Assembly (NCBI GenBank): GCA_963741505.1
Contig: CAVUIJ010000017.1
Coordinates: 124,001 to 188,000 of the forward strand
Reading direction: 5' to 3'
DNA length: 64,000 bases
Origin: JAKFWF01 sp963741505
GTDB taxonomy: Bacteria; Pseudomonadota; Alphaproteobacteria; Rhizobiales; Hyphomicrobiaceae
Shown here: positions 36,733-45,401 of the stretch, in pieces
Layout of the letters: each line of letters opens with the position of its first letter
Numbering within the stretch: the first letter of the stretch is position 1
The notes under the pieces: model-generated
The model's input: the letters and a program-made list of their open reading frames with translations, nothing else
The model's database searches: none
Told to the model about the DNA's origin: nothing
Translations under genes and position numbers: made by a program

Positions 36733-37257
36733 TCATTCAGCCGCAAGCCGGCCAGGTTTTTGCCCGCCCGTCGTGGCCGATGCATGCTGCTGGGCGATCA
36801 GCCACTGTCCGTTGCGAAATTCGTAGAGTGTGCTGTAGCGTCCGACGATGGCCTCGCGCGTCCCTTTGCGCCGGCCGGTCAGCCGGTATGTATAAGTACC
36901 GATATCGGATGCAACGTTGCAGCCGAGCATGATCGACCGCATGTTGATGGCGCCCTGCGGATGCCGCCTTAGGTACTCGTCAAAGTAGGATCTGATCGCC
37001 TTTCGACCCAGGCGCGGCGCGCCCGACAGCATCGGCAGCAGGACGGCATCCTCGGCATAAAAGCCGGCAACTGTGTCCGGGTTGCCGGTTGCCACTGCAC
37101 GGCTCCAGCTTTCCGACAGCTCAGTGACTTGCTCCTTCGTCGTCACGGCGCACGTGCTCTCAGCTCGAGCAAGGTTCGGCATCGAAACGGTGAGAAAGGC
37201 AGCGACGAGCAGCGAAGCCGGCATGCGGCCCGCTGGTCGATGGCAACGCGAGTTCAT
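36733..37257 (-). CDS. Exported SnoaL/NTF2-like (SgcJ/EcaC) protein
   Basis: 174 aa from ATG 37255-37257, with GGAGAA close upstream. Signal peptide to about residue 32 (ASLLVAAFLTVSMPNLARA), then an NTF2-like domain ('VTELSESWSRAVATGNPDTVAGFYAEDAVLLPMLSGAPRLGRKAIRSYFDEYL'). No catalytic assignment. Sits between the flavoprotein and DUF302 genes in the same orientation. Confidence 0.82.
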   Translation of the reverse strand: MNSRCHRPAGRMPASLLVAAFLTVSMPNLARAESTCAVTTKEQVTELSESWSRAVATGNPDTVAGFYAEDAVLLPMLSGAPRLGRKAIRSYFDEYLRRHPQGAINMRSIMLGCNVASDIGTYTYRLTGRRKGTREAIVGRYSTLYEFRNGQWLIAQQHASATTGGQKPGRLAAE

Positions 37258-37366
37258 GTATTCTTCTCCGGGAGCTGGGTAATCGGACGGGTGGAACCGG
37301 AGGAAAGAGACGCGGTGTCTCGTGCGCGGCCGCTTGCCTCCCATTCCACATCGTTTGGCATGCGAG

Positions 37367-37867
37367 CTACTTCGCCTGCACGCTCGCGGTGATGGAGCCG
37401 ATCACGTTGGATGCCATGTTGAATTGCGCGACGCGGTCGGCAATGCTGTGACGCTGCGCAATCCACTGGAAGTCGGTGTAGACCGCCCAAACGTCGCCCT
37501 TGTCGTCCTGGGTCACCAGCAGCCGCACCGGCCAGTCGAGCCCGGCATTGGGGTTCGCGGTGATGAACTGGGTGCCGAGCGGCGGATTTCCGAACGTGAG
37601 CAGCGTCGATGGCCGCAACTTGATGCCGGCGTCGCTGGCGAGCTTCGCCTGGTCTACGGCCGAGAAGAACATGATGCCCTTGGCGGCAATATCCTGTTTG
37701 ATGCGCGCGACAGTCTCGTCGATCGTGTAGGCGCTCTTCACCCGCACGATGCCGTCACCGATGAGGGCGGGCTTGGCGCTTTCGGCGCGCATCGAGGCGC
37801 TGGCGGCGACGGCGAGGCCGGCGGCAACCGCTGCAATCGAGCATAGTCTGGCGAGGCGTAACGACAT
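37367..37867 (-). CDS. Exported DUF302 protein
   Basis: 166 aa. AGGAG lies 8 bases before ATG 37865-37867. Signal peptide (residues ~1-29), then a DUF302 domain: 'VARIKQDIAAKGIMFFSAVDQAKLASDAGIKLRPSTLLTFGNPPLGTQFITANPNAGLDWPVRLLV' . DUF302 proteins are small alpha/beta folds often linked to sulfur and oxidative-stress genes; function unknown. First gene downstream of operator copy A, 84 bp from it. Confidence 0.88.
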   Translation of the reverse strand: MSLRLARLCSIAAVAAGLAVAASASMRAESAKPALIGDGIVRVKSAYTIDETVARIKQDIAAKGIMFFSAVDQAKLASDAGIKLRPSTLLTFGNPPLGTQFITANPNAGLDWPVRLLVTQDDKGDVWAVYTDFQWIAQRHSIADRVAQFNMASNVIGSITASVQAK

Positions 37868-37950
37868 GAAAGTCTCCTGTTGGCTGGTGCTCACACGTTG
37901 ATGCGATCGTGGCGTTTGGAATTGTGCCGGACAGGCAGCGGTCGTTGAAA

Positions 37951-37974
37951 TATCGATTGGCTAGCGTATCGATA
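37951..37974. promoter_or_regulatory. Regulon operator copy A (TATCG-N14-CGATA)
   Basis: TATCGAT (37951-37957) and ATCGATA (37968-37974) form a perfect 7-bp inverted repeat within the shared TATCG-N14-CGATA pattern. It is preceded by GAAA and followed 7 bases later by GCTAT, both also seen at copies B and D. It lies 84 bp upstream of the DUF302 operon. Confidence 0.72.
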
Positions 37975-38116
37975 TAGGGAAGCTATGGTGCGAGATCGGC
38001 ATCGTCGGTCGCCAGCAAGCTTAGCTGCCGTCACGAAGTCTTAGGTCACGAACACTTCAAGGCCATGAAGAAGAGTCCTGTCCGCTCTTTTTGAGGTGCG
38101 GGTTGATTGCCATTCG

Positions 38117-38413
38117 CTAGCCAACTTGGCCTTCGAGAACGAGCACTTCCGACTCGGCATAGGCTCGGCGCATTGCAGCGGCCGCCTGATATTCGGGCGA
38201 GTGGTAGCAGGAGAGCGCGGCATCATAGGACTCGAACTCAACAATCACGTGTCGTGAACGCGCACTGCCCTCGACCGCAGAATAGCGTCCACCCCGAACC
38301 AGGAACTGAGCCTTGAATTTCGCAAAAGCGGCAGCATCGGCCGCAATGTACTTGGGATAGTTTTGTTGATCGGTCACCGTGACGTGGACAATCCAGTAGC
38401 CCTTGGCAGTCAT
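38117..38413 (-). CDS. DUF1330 family protein
   Basis: 98 aa, family length. 'GYWIVHVTVTDQQNYPKYIAADAAAFAKFKAQFLVRGG' and 'SRHVIVEFESYDAALSCYHSPEYQAA' match the dimeric ferredoxin-like DUF1330 fold. Biochemical role unknown. Last gene of the cupin-MFS-DUF1330 unit. Confidence 0.88.
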   Translation of the reverse strand: MTAKGYWIVHVTVTDQQNYPKYIAADAAAFAKFKAQFLVRGGRYSAVEGSARSRHVIVEFESYDAALSCYHSPEYQAAAAMRRAYAESEVLVLEGQVG

Positions 38414-38457
38414 GTCACACCTCTTGTCGGAGGGTTGATTGCACTCTGCCTCATTGC

Positions 38458-39684
38458 CTAGTTTGGTCGTACATCGCGCAGGCTAAGCGCGAGAACGGCG
38501 GCGACGGCGAGCGATATGCCGACACCGGCGACGCAGGCCGGCCAGCCGAAGTGCACGAACAGCTGTCCGAGTATGGCACTGCCGGCGAGCCCGCCGAGGA
38601 AGTAACAGGCGAGGTAGATGCCGCTGGCCGAGCCTGGATCACTCTTTGCGGCGCGCCCGACAAAACCGGTGGCGGTCGCCTGCGCGAAGAAGGTGCCGAC
38701 GCCGACCAGGGTGAGCCCGGCCAGCACCGGCGCCAGCTGCGGCAGGAGCAGCAGCGGCAGGCCGCAAGCCGCGACGCCGAGCGCAACCCACATCGTGCGC
38801 CGCGTGCCGAGACGCGCAACAAGACGGCCGGCAAGTGGCGTCGTCAGGATCGACGGCAGGAATACGAAGTAGACGAGGCCGACCGACATCATGCCGAGCG
38901 CCAACGGTGGCCGCACCAGGACGAAGTTCACATAGGTGAAGGTGCCGATGAAGGCGAACAGGATGCAGAAGCCGATCGCGAACGTCGCGCGCAGCGGCTG
39001 ATTGCACAGGTGCTGGCGCCAGATCGCCGTGGGCGACTTCGGCGCGCTCATGGCGACCGCCATGTGCCGCATTCGATTGAGCGTGAAGTAGACCAGGATC
39101 GCGCCGCCGAGGTTCAGGACAGCGAACAGGTAGAAGTTGGCCGCGAGACCCAGCGTGTCTGCGATCGATGCTGACATCAGCCGGCCGAACAGGTTGCTGG
39201 CGACATTACCGGTGATGTAGGCGGCGAATGCGGACGCAGTCGCCCTGCCGCAGGTCTCCTCGGCGAGGTAGGCGAGTGTCAGCGTGAACGCCGCCGACAT
39301 GAAGAGGCCCTGGATCACGCGCAGCAGCGTGAACGTAGCGAGGTCCGGCGCCACCGCCAGCAGGGCGGTCGGGATCGACAGCAAGGCGAGGCTCGTCACC
39401 ACGCCGCGCCGGCGATCAATTCTGGCGCTGAAGAAGGCAACACCGAGGCCCGCCACCGCCATGCCGAAGGTACTGGCATTGACCGCGGTACCCATGGCGG
39501 CTGGGCTGACGCCATAGAACTTCGCCAGCGACGGCAGAATGGCCTGGGTGGCGAACAGATCGACCACAGTCAGAAACGCGATCAGGCCGATCACCGCCTC
39601 GCGGCCGAACGAGATTGCAGCTGTCCGCGGGCTCGGGTGATCGCCTGGCATGGTGGCAACGGGTGTATTCGGCATCGAGCCCAC
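38458..39684 (-). CDS. MFS transporter (YnfM/CynX-like)
   Basis: 408 aa with 12 predicted helices. N-terminal 'VDLFATQAILPSLAKFYGVSPAAMG', the loop 'SARIDRRRGVVTS' (DxxGRR-type motif A) and 'GLFMSAAFTLTLAYLAEE' place it with the YnfM-like drug/metabolite efflux group. Substrate unknown. Downstream of the cupin gene and just before DUF1330. Confidence 0.85.
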   Translation of the reverse strand: MGSMPNTPVATMPGDHPSPRTAAISFGREAVIGLIAFLTVVDLFATQAILPSLAKFYGVSPAAMGTAVNASTFGMAVAGLGVAFFSARIDRRRGVVTSLALLSIPTALLAVAPDLATFTLLRVIQGLFMSAAFTLTLAYLAEETCGRATASAFAAYITGNVASNLFGRLMSASIADTLGLAANFYLFAVLNLGGAILVYFTLNRMRHMAVAMSAPKSPTAIWRQHLCNQPLRATFAIGFCILFAFIGTFTYVNFVLVRPPLALGMMSVGLVYFVFLPSILTTPLAGRLVARLGTRRTMWVALGVAACGLPLLLLPQLAPVLAGLTLVGVGTFFAQATATGFVGRAAKSDPGSASGIYLACYFLGGLAGSAILGQLFVHFGWPACVAGVGISLAVAAVLALSLRDVRPN

Positions 39685-39749
39685 TCCAATGGTGTGAACG
39701 GAATGCGGGCGCGGCGTCGGTCAGAGTCGACACCGCGCCCGCTGCGCTA

Positions 39750-40247
39750 CTACATCGTGTGCGGATCCATCTTGTCGTGCAGGATGTCGGCCGACAGCAG
39801 GACGGTGGGCTTTTTCGAGGTGTTCTTCCACCAGTGCTTGGTGGTGTGCGTCTCGCGGGCGACCTCGCCGGCGTTGTGCACGATCGGCACGGCGCAGGTG
39901 CTGGCGTACTCGACGATCGAGCCGGACACGATGTAGATGATCGCCGGGCGCTCCTCGTGGCTGTGCCAGGCAACGACGCCGCCGGGCTGAACCACCAGCT
40001 GCCGCAGGCGGAACTTGTGATCCTTGAGCTTGAGCGCTTCGTCGGCGAGGTCGATCGAGGCGATCACCTTGTCGGTGACATTCTTGTGCGCGGTCGCGCC
40101 GGGCTTCTGGCCGTCGGTCGTCACCTGACCGGCCGGGCAGGTACCGGCGTTGGCGGCGCCAGTTGCAACCGCGAACGAGCCGGACAGCAGCCCTGCCAAG
40201 GCCAGAGTCCGGTAGAGACCGGAGCGGTTTCTTGCTTTCGTAGCCAT
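39750..40247 (-). CDS. Exported cupin domain protein
   Basis: 165 aa starting at ATG 40245-40247 (GGAGAG 9 bases upstream). Signal peptide to about residue 34 (ALAGLLSGSFAVATGAANA), then a one-domain cupin: 'FRLRQLVVQPGGVVAWHSHEERPAIIYIVSGSIVEYAS' carries the H-x-H and Glu metal ligands. A similar protein is found secreted in Bradyrhizobium-type genomes. Likely binds a metal; reaction unknown. First gene of the unit behind operator copy B. Confidence 0.85.
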   Translation of the reverse strand: MATKARNRSGLYRTLALAGLLSGSFAVATGAANAGTCPAGQVTTDGQKPGATAHKNVTDKVIASIDLADEALKLKDHKFRLRQLVVQPGGVVAWHSHEERPAIIYIVSGSIVEYASTCAVPIVHNAGEVARETHTTKHWWKNTSKKPTVLLSADILHDKMDPHTM

Positions 40248-40337
40248 GAATTGTCTCTCCATCTACAGTCTGCTGGCGCGACCATCGGCGCCGCCTTGAC
40301 ATTCGTGAAGATGAGCCGACCGCTGGTGCGGTTGAAA

Positions 40338-40361
40338 TATCGAATGACTTTCAATTCGATA
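40338..40361. promoter_or_regulatory. Regulon operator copy B (TATCG-N14-CGATA)
   Basis: TATCGAA (40338-40344) with TTCGATA (40355-40361) gives a perfect 7-bp inverted repeat. Same GAAA before and GCTAT 7 bases after as copies A and D. 91 bp upstream of the cupin start. Confidence 0.72.
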
Positions 40362-40483
40362 CCGGGCCGCTATCGCTTTGCGCTCTCGGTCTGTCGGGAA
40401 TATTCAAGGGCGGCCCGTGCGTGGTGAAATTCACCGCAATTGGTCGCACTTGCGATGATCCCGAACAATGCGCGCTTCCCGTT

Positions 40484-41767
40484 TCATGCCGCGGTCGACG
40501 TGACTCGAGGCGTTTCGATCACGCCGGGCTGGTCTGCGGGAAGGGCGGTGATCTTTGACAGCCGCGCGGCCCCACTGACGACCGCTGGGCCCCAGGCTCC
40601 GTCGTCCGTCGGTTCGTGAAGGATAACGCCTTCGATGGGATCGAAGGCGCCTTGCCATGGCGCCTGCTCGATCGCTCTGCGCGTGTTCGCAAGGCCGGAG
40701 TTCCATCGACTGCGAATGCCTGTCGGGCTGAAATCGACGTCCTTGCTCTGATCCTCATTGTCGAGGCGCGGCGCCAGCAACCGGACAACGTGCATTTGAG
40801 TCATGCAGCCATACCCGGCGAGATCACGAACAGCGTCACTGTTGCGCTGGGCCTCCGGAATATATCCGACGAGTTGCTTGACGATGTGGCGCAAGCGATG
40901 GGTCTGCTGCTGGCGCGCAATGTGGCTCGCGACGCGACTGGAATACTGAATGTCCTTCTGGCGATGGATCACGTCCAGCATGGTGACGGGTTCCGGCCCG
41001 GTCGGGTGCCACAGATGGACGGCGAACATCAGGGAATCTCGACGCGGATAGTCGTCGAATACCACCTCGCTCGGGGTATTGGAGAGAATGCCGCCGTCCC
41101 AGTACAGCTCGCCGTCGATGCGCACCGCCGGAAAGGCCGGCGGCAGCGCGCCGGAGGCCATGATGTGCTTGACGTTGATCGCCATGTCGCGTCCGTCGAA
41201 GTACTTCATCTGACTCGACCGCACGTGTGCGGCGCCGACCGTCAGCCGCGGCGTGTTGCGATTGATGAGGGAAAAGTCGACCAGTTCCAGAAGTGTCTTC
41301 TCGAGCGGAGCCGTCGAATAGTAGCCGGCTCGGTCCGCTCCAAGCGGGATTTCGCCGCCGCTGAAAGCCAGCGGATTTGGTTCGAAGAAGCCGGGAATAC
41401 CGCTGCTGATCGTCTGCATACCGGAAACTGATTGAGCAATGCGCTCCCAGCCGGGCCAGCCGTACAAGGGCGACTTGTACGCCATCCGCCGCCAGAATTC
41501 CTGGAGCGCCGGCAGGCGGTTCTTGACTTCGTTGCCGGCGATCAAGCTGGCATTGATGGCGCCGATCGAGGTACCGATGATCCAGTCGGGTTCGATGCCA
41601 GCCTCATGCAGTGCCTGGTAGACCCCGGCCTGATAGGCACCGAGCGCGCCGCCGCCCTGCAAAACGAGTACGGTTTGACTTGGCTTCCAAGTCGTGGGCC
41701 GGCGGGGCGCGTACCCCGTGCCGTTCGGTCTTGACGCTGCAGCGACGGCTGTTGTCGGATTTGTCAT
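40484..41767 (-). CDS. Patatin-like phospholipase with DUF3734 C-terminus
   Basis: 427 aa. Oxyanion loop QGGGALGAYQAGVYQ (residues 37-51), nucleophile GTSIG (Ser67) and the catalytic Asp in YWDGG near residue 230 form the patatin Ser-Asp dyad. The C-terminal ~150 residues match DUF3734, which accompanies this patatin next to D-3-hydroxybutyrate dehydrogenase in many alphaproteobacteria. It may act at the PHB granule or membrane. Last gene of the flavoprotein/TVP38/BdhA/patatin unit. Confidence 0.88.
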   Translation of the reverse strand: MTNPTTAVAAASRPNGTGYAPRRPTTWKPSQTVLVLQGGGALGAYQAGVYQALHEAGIEPDWIIGTSIGAINASLIAGNEVKNRLPALQEFWRRMAYKSPLYGWPGWERIAQSVSGMQTISSGIPGFFEPNPLAFSGGEIPLGADRAGYYSTAPLEKTLLELVDFSLINRNTPRLTVGAAHVRSSQMKYFDGRDMAINVKHIMASGALPPAFPAVRIDGELYWDGGILSNTPSEVVFDDYPRRDSLMFAVHLWHPTGPEPVTMLDVIHRQKDIQYSSRVASHIARQQQTHRLRHIVKQLVGYIPEAQRNSDAVRDLAGYGCMTQMHVVRLLAPRLDNEDQSKDVDFSPTGIRSRWNSGLANTRRAIEQAPWQGAFDPIEGVILHEPTDDGAWGPAVVSGAARLSKITALPADQPGVIETPRVTSTAA

Positions 41768-41838
41768 TTCGGTCTCCCAGATAGGATTTGTTTAAGTTCC
41801 TGGATCTCGCCGCAATCATCAAACTCGAGAATTCGTGC

Positions 41839-42669
41839 CTATTGCGCCGTCCAGCCACCTTCGACCGGCAGCGCCGTGCCGGTTATTGATGCGGCAGCGC
41901 TGGTGCAAAGGAACACGGCGAGTGCGCCCAACTGCTCGGTCGTCACAAACTGCCGGGTCGGCTGGGCGTGCAACAGCACATCCTTGATCACCTGTTCCTC
42001 GGTGATGCCGCGGGCCCTGGCGGTCTCCGGGATCTGCTTCTGCACCAGCGGTGTCAGCACGTAGCCCGGGCAGATGGCGTTGACAGTGATACCATGCTCG
42101 GCGGTCTCCAGCGCCACGGTCTTGGTGAAGCCGACGATGCCGTGCTTGGCTGCGACGTAGGCCGACTTGAACGGCGAGGCGACGAGACCGTGCGCGGAAG
42201 CGATATTGATGATGCGGCCCCATTTGCGCGCCTTCATTTCCGCCACCACGGCGCGCGTCGCGTGAAAGGCCGATGATAAATTGATCGCGATGATCGCGTC
42301 CCATTTTTCCGGTGGGAAGGTCTCGATCGCCTCGACATGCTGGATGCCGGCGTTGTTGACGAGCACATCTACCTGGCCAAACGCCTTGCGCGTATCCGCG
42401 ACCATGGCGGTGATGTCGGCCGGCTTCGACATGTCGGCGGCCGAGTAGGCGGCCTTGACGCCAAAGGTCTCCGCGAGTGTCGCTCGGGTGTGCTCGATCT
42501 CGGCCCGGTCACCAAATCCGTTCAGCATGACATTCATGCCGGCCGCGGCGAACACTTGCGCGATGCCGAGGCCGATGCCGCTGGTGGAGCCGGTCACGAT
42601 GGCAACCTTGCCGGCGAGCTCGCGGCTACGGGATGGCATGTCGCTGCGTGGCGTGGTCATGGCTTGCAT
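41839..42669 (-). CDS. bdhA: D-3-hydroxybutyrate dehydrogenase
   Basis: 276 aa from ATG 42667-42669 (AAGGAGAG upstream). SDR with TGSTSGIGLGIAQVF, NNAGIQHVEAIETFP, catalytic Ser in NIASAHGLVASPFKSAY and Tyr-x3-Lys in YVAAKHG; the 'QHVEAIE...FPPEKWD' and 'CPGYVLTPLVQKQIP' blocks are the BdhA signature. Oxidises 3-hydroxybutyrate to acetoacetate with NAD+ in PHB turnover. The first ~18 residues are longer than usual. Confidence 0.93.
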   Translation of the reverse strand: MQAMTTPRSDMPSRSRELAGKVAIVTGSTSGIGLGIAQVFAAAGMNVMLNGFGDRAEIEHTRATLAETFGVKAAYSAADMSKPADITAMVADTRKAFGQVDVLVNNAGIQHVEAIETFPPEKWDAIIAINLSSAFHATRAVVAEMKARKWGRIINIASAHGLVASPFKSAYVAAKHGIVGFTKTVALETAEHGITVNAICPGYVLTPLVQKQIPETARARGITEEQVIKDVLLHAQPTRQFVTTEQLGALAVFLCTSAAASITGTALPVEGGWTAQ

Positions 42670-42698
42670 GGAACTCTCCTTGATTGCGGTTGGGCTGT

Positions 42699-43451
42699 TC
42701 AGTGGGAACTTGTGCGGCGCGCCTTGATCTTCTTGTAGGCGACCGGGATGAGCGACAGCACGGCCAGTCCGACGAGCGCCGTTATGACCTGCGGTGTCAG
42801 CGCACCCTTGAGGGAAAACGCCTCCATCGAGTCGAAGATGCTTCCTAGACCGGCGCCGATCGAGGCGAACACGAACGTTCCCGGAATGATGCCGAGGAAG
42901 GTCGCCAGCACGAATGTCCTGAGCGGTACACCCAGGAATGCCGGCACCAGGTTGACTACAAAGAACGGGAATGCGGGAACGAGCCGGAGGATGAGCAGAT
43001 AGCTCAGTGCATCCTCCCTGAACCCGGCCTCCATCTTGGCGAGCCATGGACCGGCCTTGGCACGCAGCAAGTCGCCGAGCGCGGAGCGAGCGCTGAGGAA
43101 AAGTGCGGTGGCACCCAAGGTCGCGCCGACGACGACCGCTGCCGTCCCCTGCCCGACGCCGAACAGGAACCCGCCGGTCAGGGTCAGGATCACGCCGCCC
43201 GGCAGTGACAGCGCGGTCGCCGCTGCATAGGCGAGGATGAACAGCAGCAGCGCTTTGACCGGCATGCCGGCAACGAAGGTCATCAGCTCGCCGCGATGCA
43301 GACGAAGCTGCTCGAAGGTCAGGTATTTGTGCAGCCCGAAGCCGAAGAATGCGGCTACACCCGCAGCGAGAACGGCGAGAGGCAGTAGCTTGGTCCAGGA
43401 GAACCCGGATTGAGGTGCGTCGCAGTGCAAGTCTCGTGTCGTGTGTGGCAT
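42699..43451 (-). CDS. TVP38/TMEM64 (VTT/DedA-like) membrane protein
   Basis: 250 aa with about five to six membrane helices. The VTT domain has 'ALSLPGGVILTLTGGFLFGVGQGTAAVVVGATLGATALFLSAR' and 'LLILRLVPAFPFFVVNLVPAFLGVPLRTFVLATFLGIIPGTFVFASIGAGLGS'. Such proteins are usually next to or fused with a dihydrolipoamide dehydrogenase-like flavoprotein, exactly as here; role possibly lipid scrambling or redox-linked transport. AGGAG upstream of ATG 43449-43451. Confidence 0.9.
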   Translation of the reverse strand: MPHTTRDLHCDAPQSGFSWTKLLPLAVLAAGVAAFFGFGLHKYLTFEQLRLHRGELMTFVAGMPVKALLLFILAYAAATALSLPGGVILTLTGGFLFGVGQGTAAVVVGATLGATALFLSARSALGDLLRAKAGPWLAKMEAGFREDALSYLLILRLVPAFPFFVVNLVPAFLGVPLRTFVLATFLGIIPGTFVFASIGAGLGSIFDSMEAFSLKGALTPQVITALVGLAVLSLIPVAYKKIKARRTSSH

Positions 43452-43498
43452 AGTCTGCTCCTCATGTCTGAGTGGAGGGTTCGGTCCTTGCGGCGACG

Positions 43499-44923
43499 TC
43501 ACGGCAGCCACTGCATGGCGCGGACGACGCGGCGGGTGCGGTTGGAGAATAGCTGCGGCGTGTACCAGGCGCCGGCGACGCGCTTCGACACCTCGCTGAG
43601 CGTCGGATAGGGCGCGATGATCGAAGTCATGTCGCCGATCTTGAGCCGTTTCTGCACAGCGAGGACCCAGGGCAGGATCAGCTCGCCGGCATGGCGGCCG
43701 ACGATCGTTGCGCCCACCACCACGCCGCCCTTGCCGACGACGGCCTTGATAAATCCTTCCGTTGCACGTTCTGCCTGGGCGCGGTCGTTCTCTTCGAACG
43801 ACCAGGTGACGGCTTTGGCGGTCGGATCGGCCTCGCGCGCCTGCGCTTCGGTCTGACCGACGTGGGACAGTTCTGGGTCGGTGTAGGTGACCCACGGCAC
43901 CGCGCGATAGTCGACCTTGGCCGGCAGATTGAACAAGGCGTTGCGGATCACGATGCCGGCGTGATAGCCGGCCATGTGCGTGAACTGCAAGCCACCGGCG
44001 ACATCGCCGATCGCGAACACACGGGCGTTGGACGTGCGCAGGCGCCGATCGACAACGATGCCCTTGGCGCTGTACGCGATGCCAGCCTCATCGAGGCCGA
44101 GTCCGTTGACGTTGGGCCGGCGCCCCGCCGCCACGAGAATATGCGTGCCGGTGACCCTCATCGCCTTGCCGGCAACCTCGGCGCTGATCGCCACCCGATT
44201 GCCATCCATCGCCACCGACCCGACCTTGGCGCCTTCGATGATTTCGACGCCTTCGCCGACAAGCATCTCGCGCACCACATCGACCGCCGCCGGATCATCC
44301 TTCGGCATGATGGAGAAGGCCTCGACGACGGTCACCTTGCAGCCGAGCCGGCGGTGCGCCTGGGCCAGTTCGAGCCCTATGGGGCCGCCGCCGATCACGA
44401 TCAGATGGGCCGGTGCCTCCTTCAGGTCGAAGATCGTCTCGTTGGTCAGATAGGGCGTGGCTTCGAGGCCGGGGATCGGCGGCACGAAGGCGGCCGAGCC
44501 GGTCGATACCACGAAGCGGCGGGCTTCGATCGCGTGGTCGCCAGCCAGCAAGATCTTGGGGCTCGCGAAGCGCCCGGCGGCCTGGATCACGCGCACGCCC
44601 AGCTTTTCGAAGCGCTCGACCGAGTCGTTGGGCGCAATGGCACCGATGACGCCGTGCACGTGGGCGTTGACCTTGCCGAAGTCGATCGCCGGCTCGTGGC
44701 CGTTGACGCCGAACTTGCCGCTGTCGCGGACGGCCTGAGCGGCCTCGCCGGCGGCGATCAGCGCCTTCGACGGCACGCAGCCGTAGTTGAGGCAGTCGCC
44801 GCCCATCTTGTGCCTTTCGACCAGCACCACCTTGGCGCCGAGCTGTGCTGCGCCGGCTGCGACTGACAAGCCGCCGGAGCCGCCGCCGATGATCGCGATG
44901 TCCACTTTCAGTCTTGTCGTCAT
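43499..44923 (-). CDS. Dihydrolipoamide dehydrogenase-like flavoprotein (TVP38-linked)
   Basis: 474 aa from ATG 44921-44923, GGAGG upstream. FAD motif 'DIAIIGGGSGGLSVAAGAAQLGAKVVLVE', disulfide GGDCLNYGCVPSK, NAD motif 'LIVIGGGPIGLELAQAHRRLG', 'VFAIGDVAGGLQFTHMAGYHA' and the C-terminal dimer domain. Belongs to the group accompanying TVP38 proteins rather than the pyruvate dehydrogenase E3. Second redox flavoprotein in this island besides the RclA-like one. Confidence 0.9.
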   Translation of the reverse strand: MTTRLKVDIAIIGGGSGGLSVAAGAAQLGAKVVLVERHKMGGDCLNYGCVPSKALIAAGEAAQAVRDSGKFGVNGHEPAIDFGKVNAHVHGVIGAIAPNDSVERFEKLGVRVIQAAGRFASPKILLAGDHAIEARRFVVSTGSAAFVPPIPGLEATPYLTNETIFDLKEAPAHLIVIGGGPIGLELAQAHRRLGCKVTVVEAFSIMPKDDPAAVDVVREMLVGEGVEIIEGAKVGSVAMDGNRVAISAEVAGKAMRVTGTHILVAAGRRPNVNGLGLDEAGIAYSAKGIVVDRRLRTSNARVFAIGDVAGGLQFTHMAGYHAGIVIRNALFNLPAKVDYRAVPWVTYTDPELSHVGQTEAQAREADPTAKAVTWSFEENDRAQAERATEGFIKAVVGKGGVVVGATIVGRHAGELILPWVLAVQKRLKIGDMTSIIAPYPTLSEVSKRVAGAWYTPQLFSNRTRRVVRAMQWLP

Positions 44924-44928
44924 GACAG

Positions 44929-45078
44929 CTATCCTCCGCGTCGTTGCTGAGATGATCTGGGGAAGCCCCCGTTCGGCCAAATCGGCCAGTGCATGTCGAC
45001 GTCGAATGGTCGGTTCCGGGCCACTTTGTCTTTTTCATCTCGGATCGTGGTGGCCTTGATGCGCTCGGGTGCCGGCAT
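44929..45078 (-). CDS. Small hypothetical protein (49 aa) just upstream of the flavoprotein gene
   Basis: ATG 45076-45078 to TAG 44929-44931. Encodes a charged peptide beginning MPAPERIKATTIRDEKDKVA and including DMHWPIWPNGGFP. Its stop is 5 bases before the flavoprotein ATG and its end contains that gene's ribosome site, so translational coupling is plausible. No domain and no clear ribosome site of its own; may be fortuitous. Confidence 0.35.
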   Translation of the reverse strand: MPAPERIKATTIRDEKDKVARNRPFDVDMHWPIWPNGGFPRSSQQRRGG

Positions 45079-45286
45079 CTGCACGAAGCTGCGATCGGTT
45101 CGATCAGTGCGGACAGATGTTGGAGCGGGTCACATAGGTCATGCCCGACGATGGTGAGAGCACCGCCTATTGATGATCGTCGCGATCGACGGAAGCTCAG
45201 TGATTGGCGGTCGCATCGGAATGTCCTCGTCTCGCCCTGGACCCTTCAGTGCCCGGACGCTACGCTCGCAATTCGCGCGCGTGAAA

Positions 45287-45310
45287 TATCGCCTCGCTCG
45301 GGTTTCGATA
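45287..45310. promoter_or_regulatory. Regulon operator copy C (TATCG-N14-CGATA)
   Basis: TATCG (45287-45291) and CGATA (45306-45310) with the same 14-base spacing and preceding GTGAAA as the other copies. The downstream GCTAT is replaced by TGCAT. Located 92 bp before the LysR start and about 360 bp from the divergent flavoprotein operon. Confidence 0.7.
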
Positions 45311-45401
45311 GCCACCGTGCATGACGCGGAACTGATAGAAAAACCCTGCGCTTTCATAGCGTTACGGATAGCTTAGCCCGCCGTTGCAAGGTCTGCATCC
45401 G

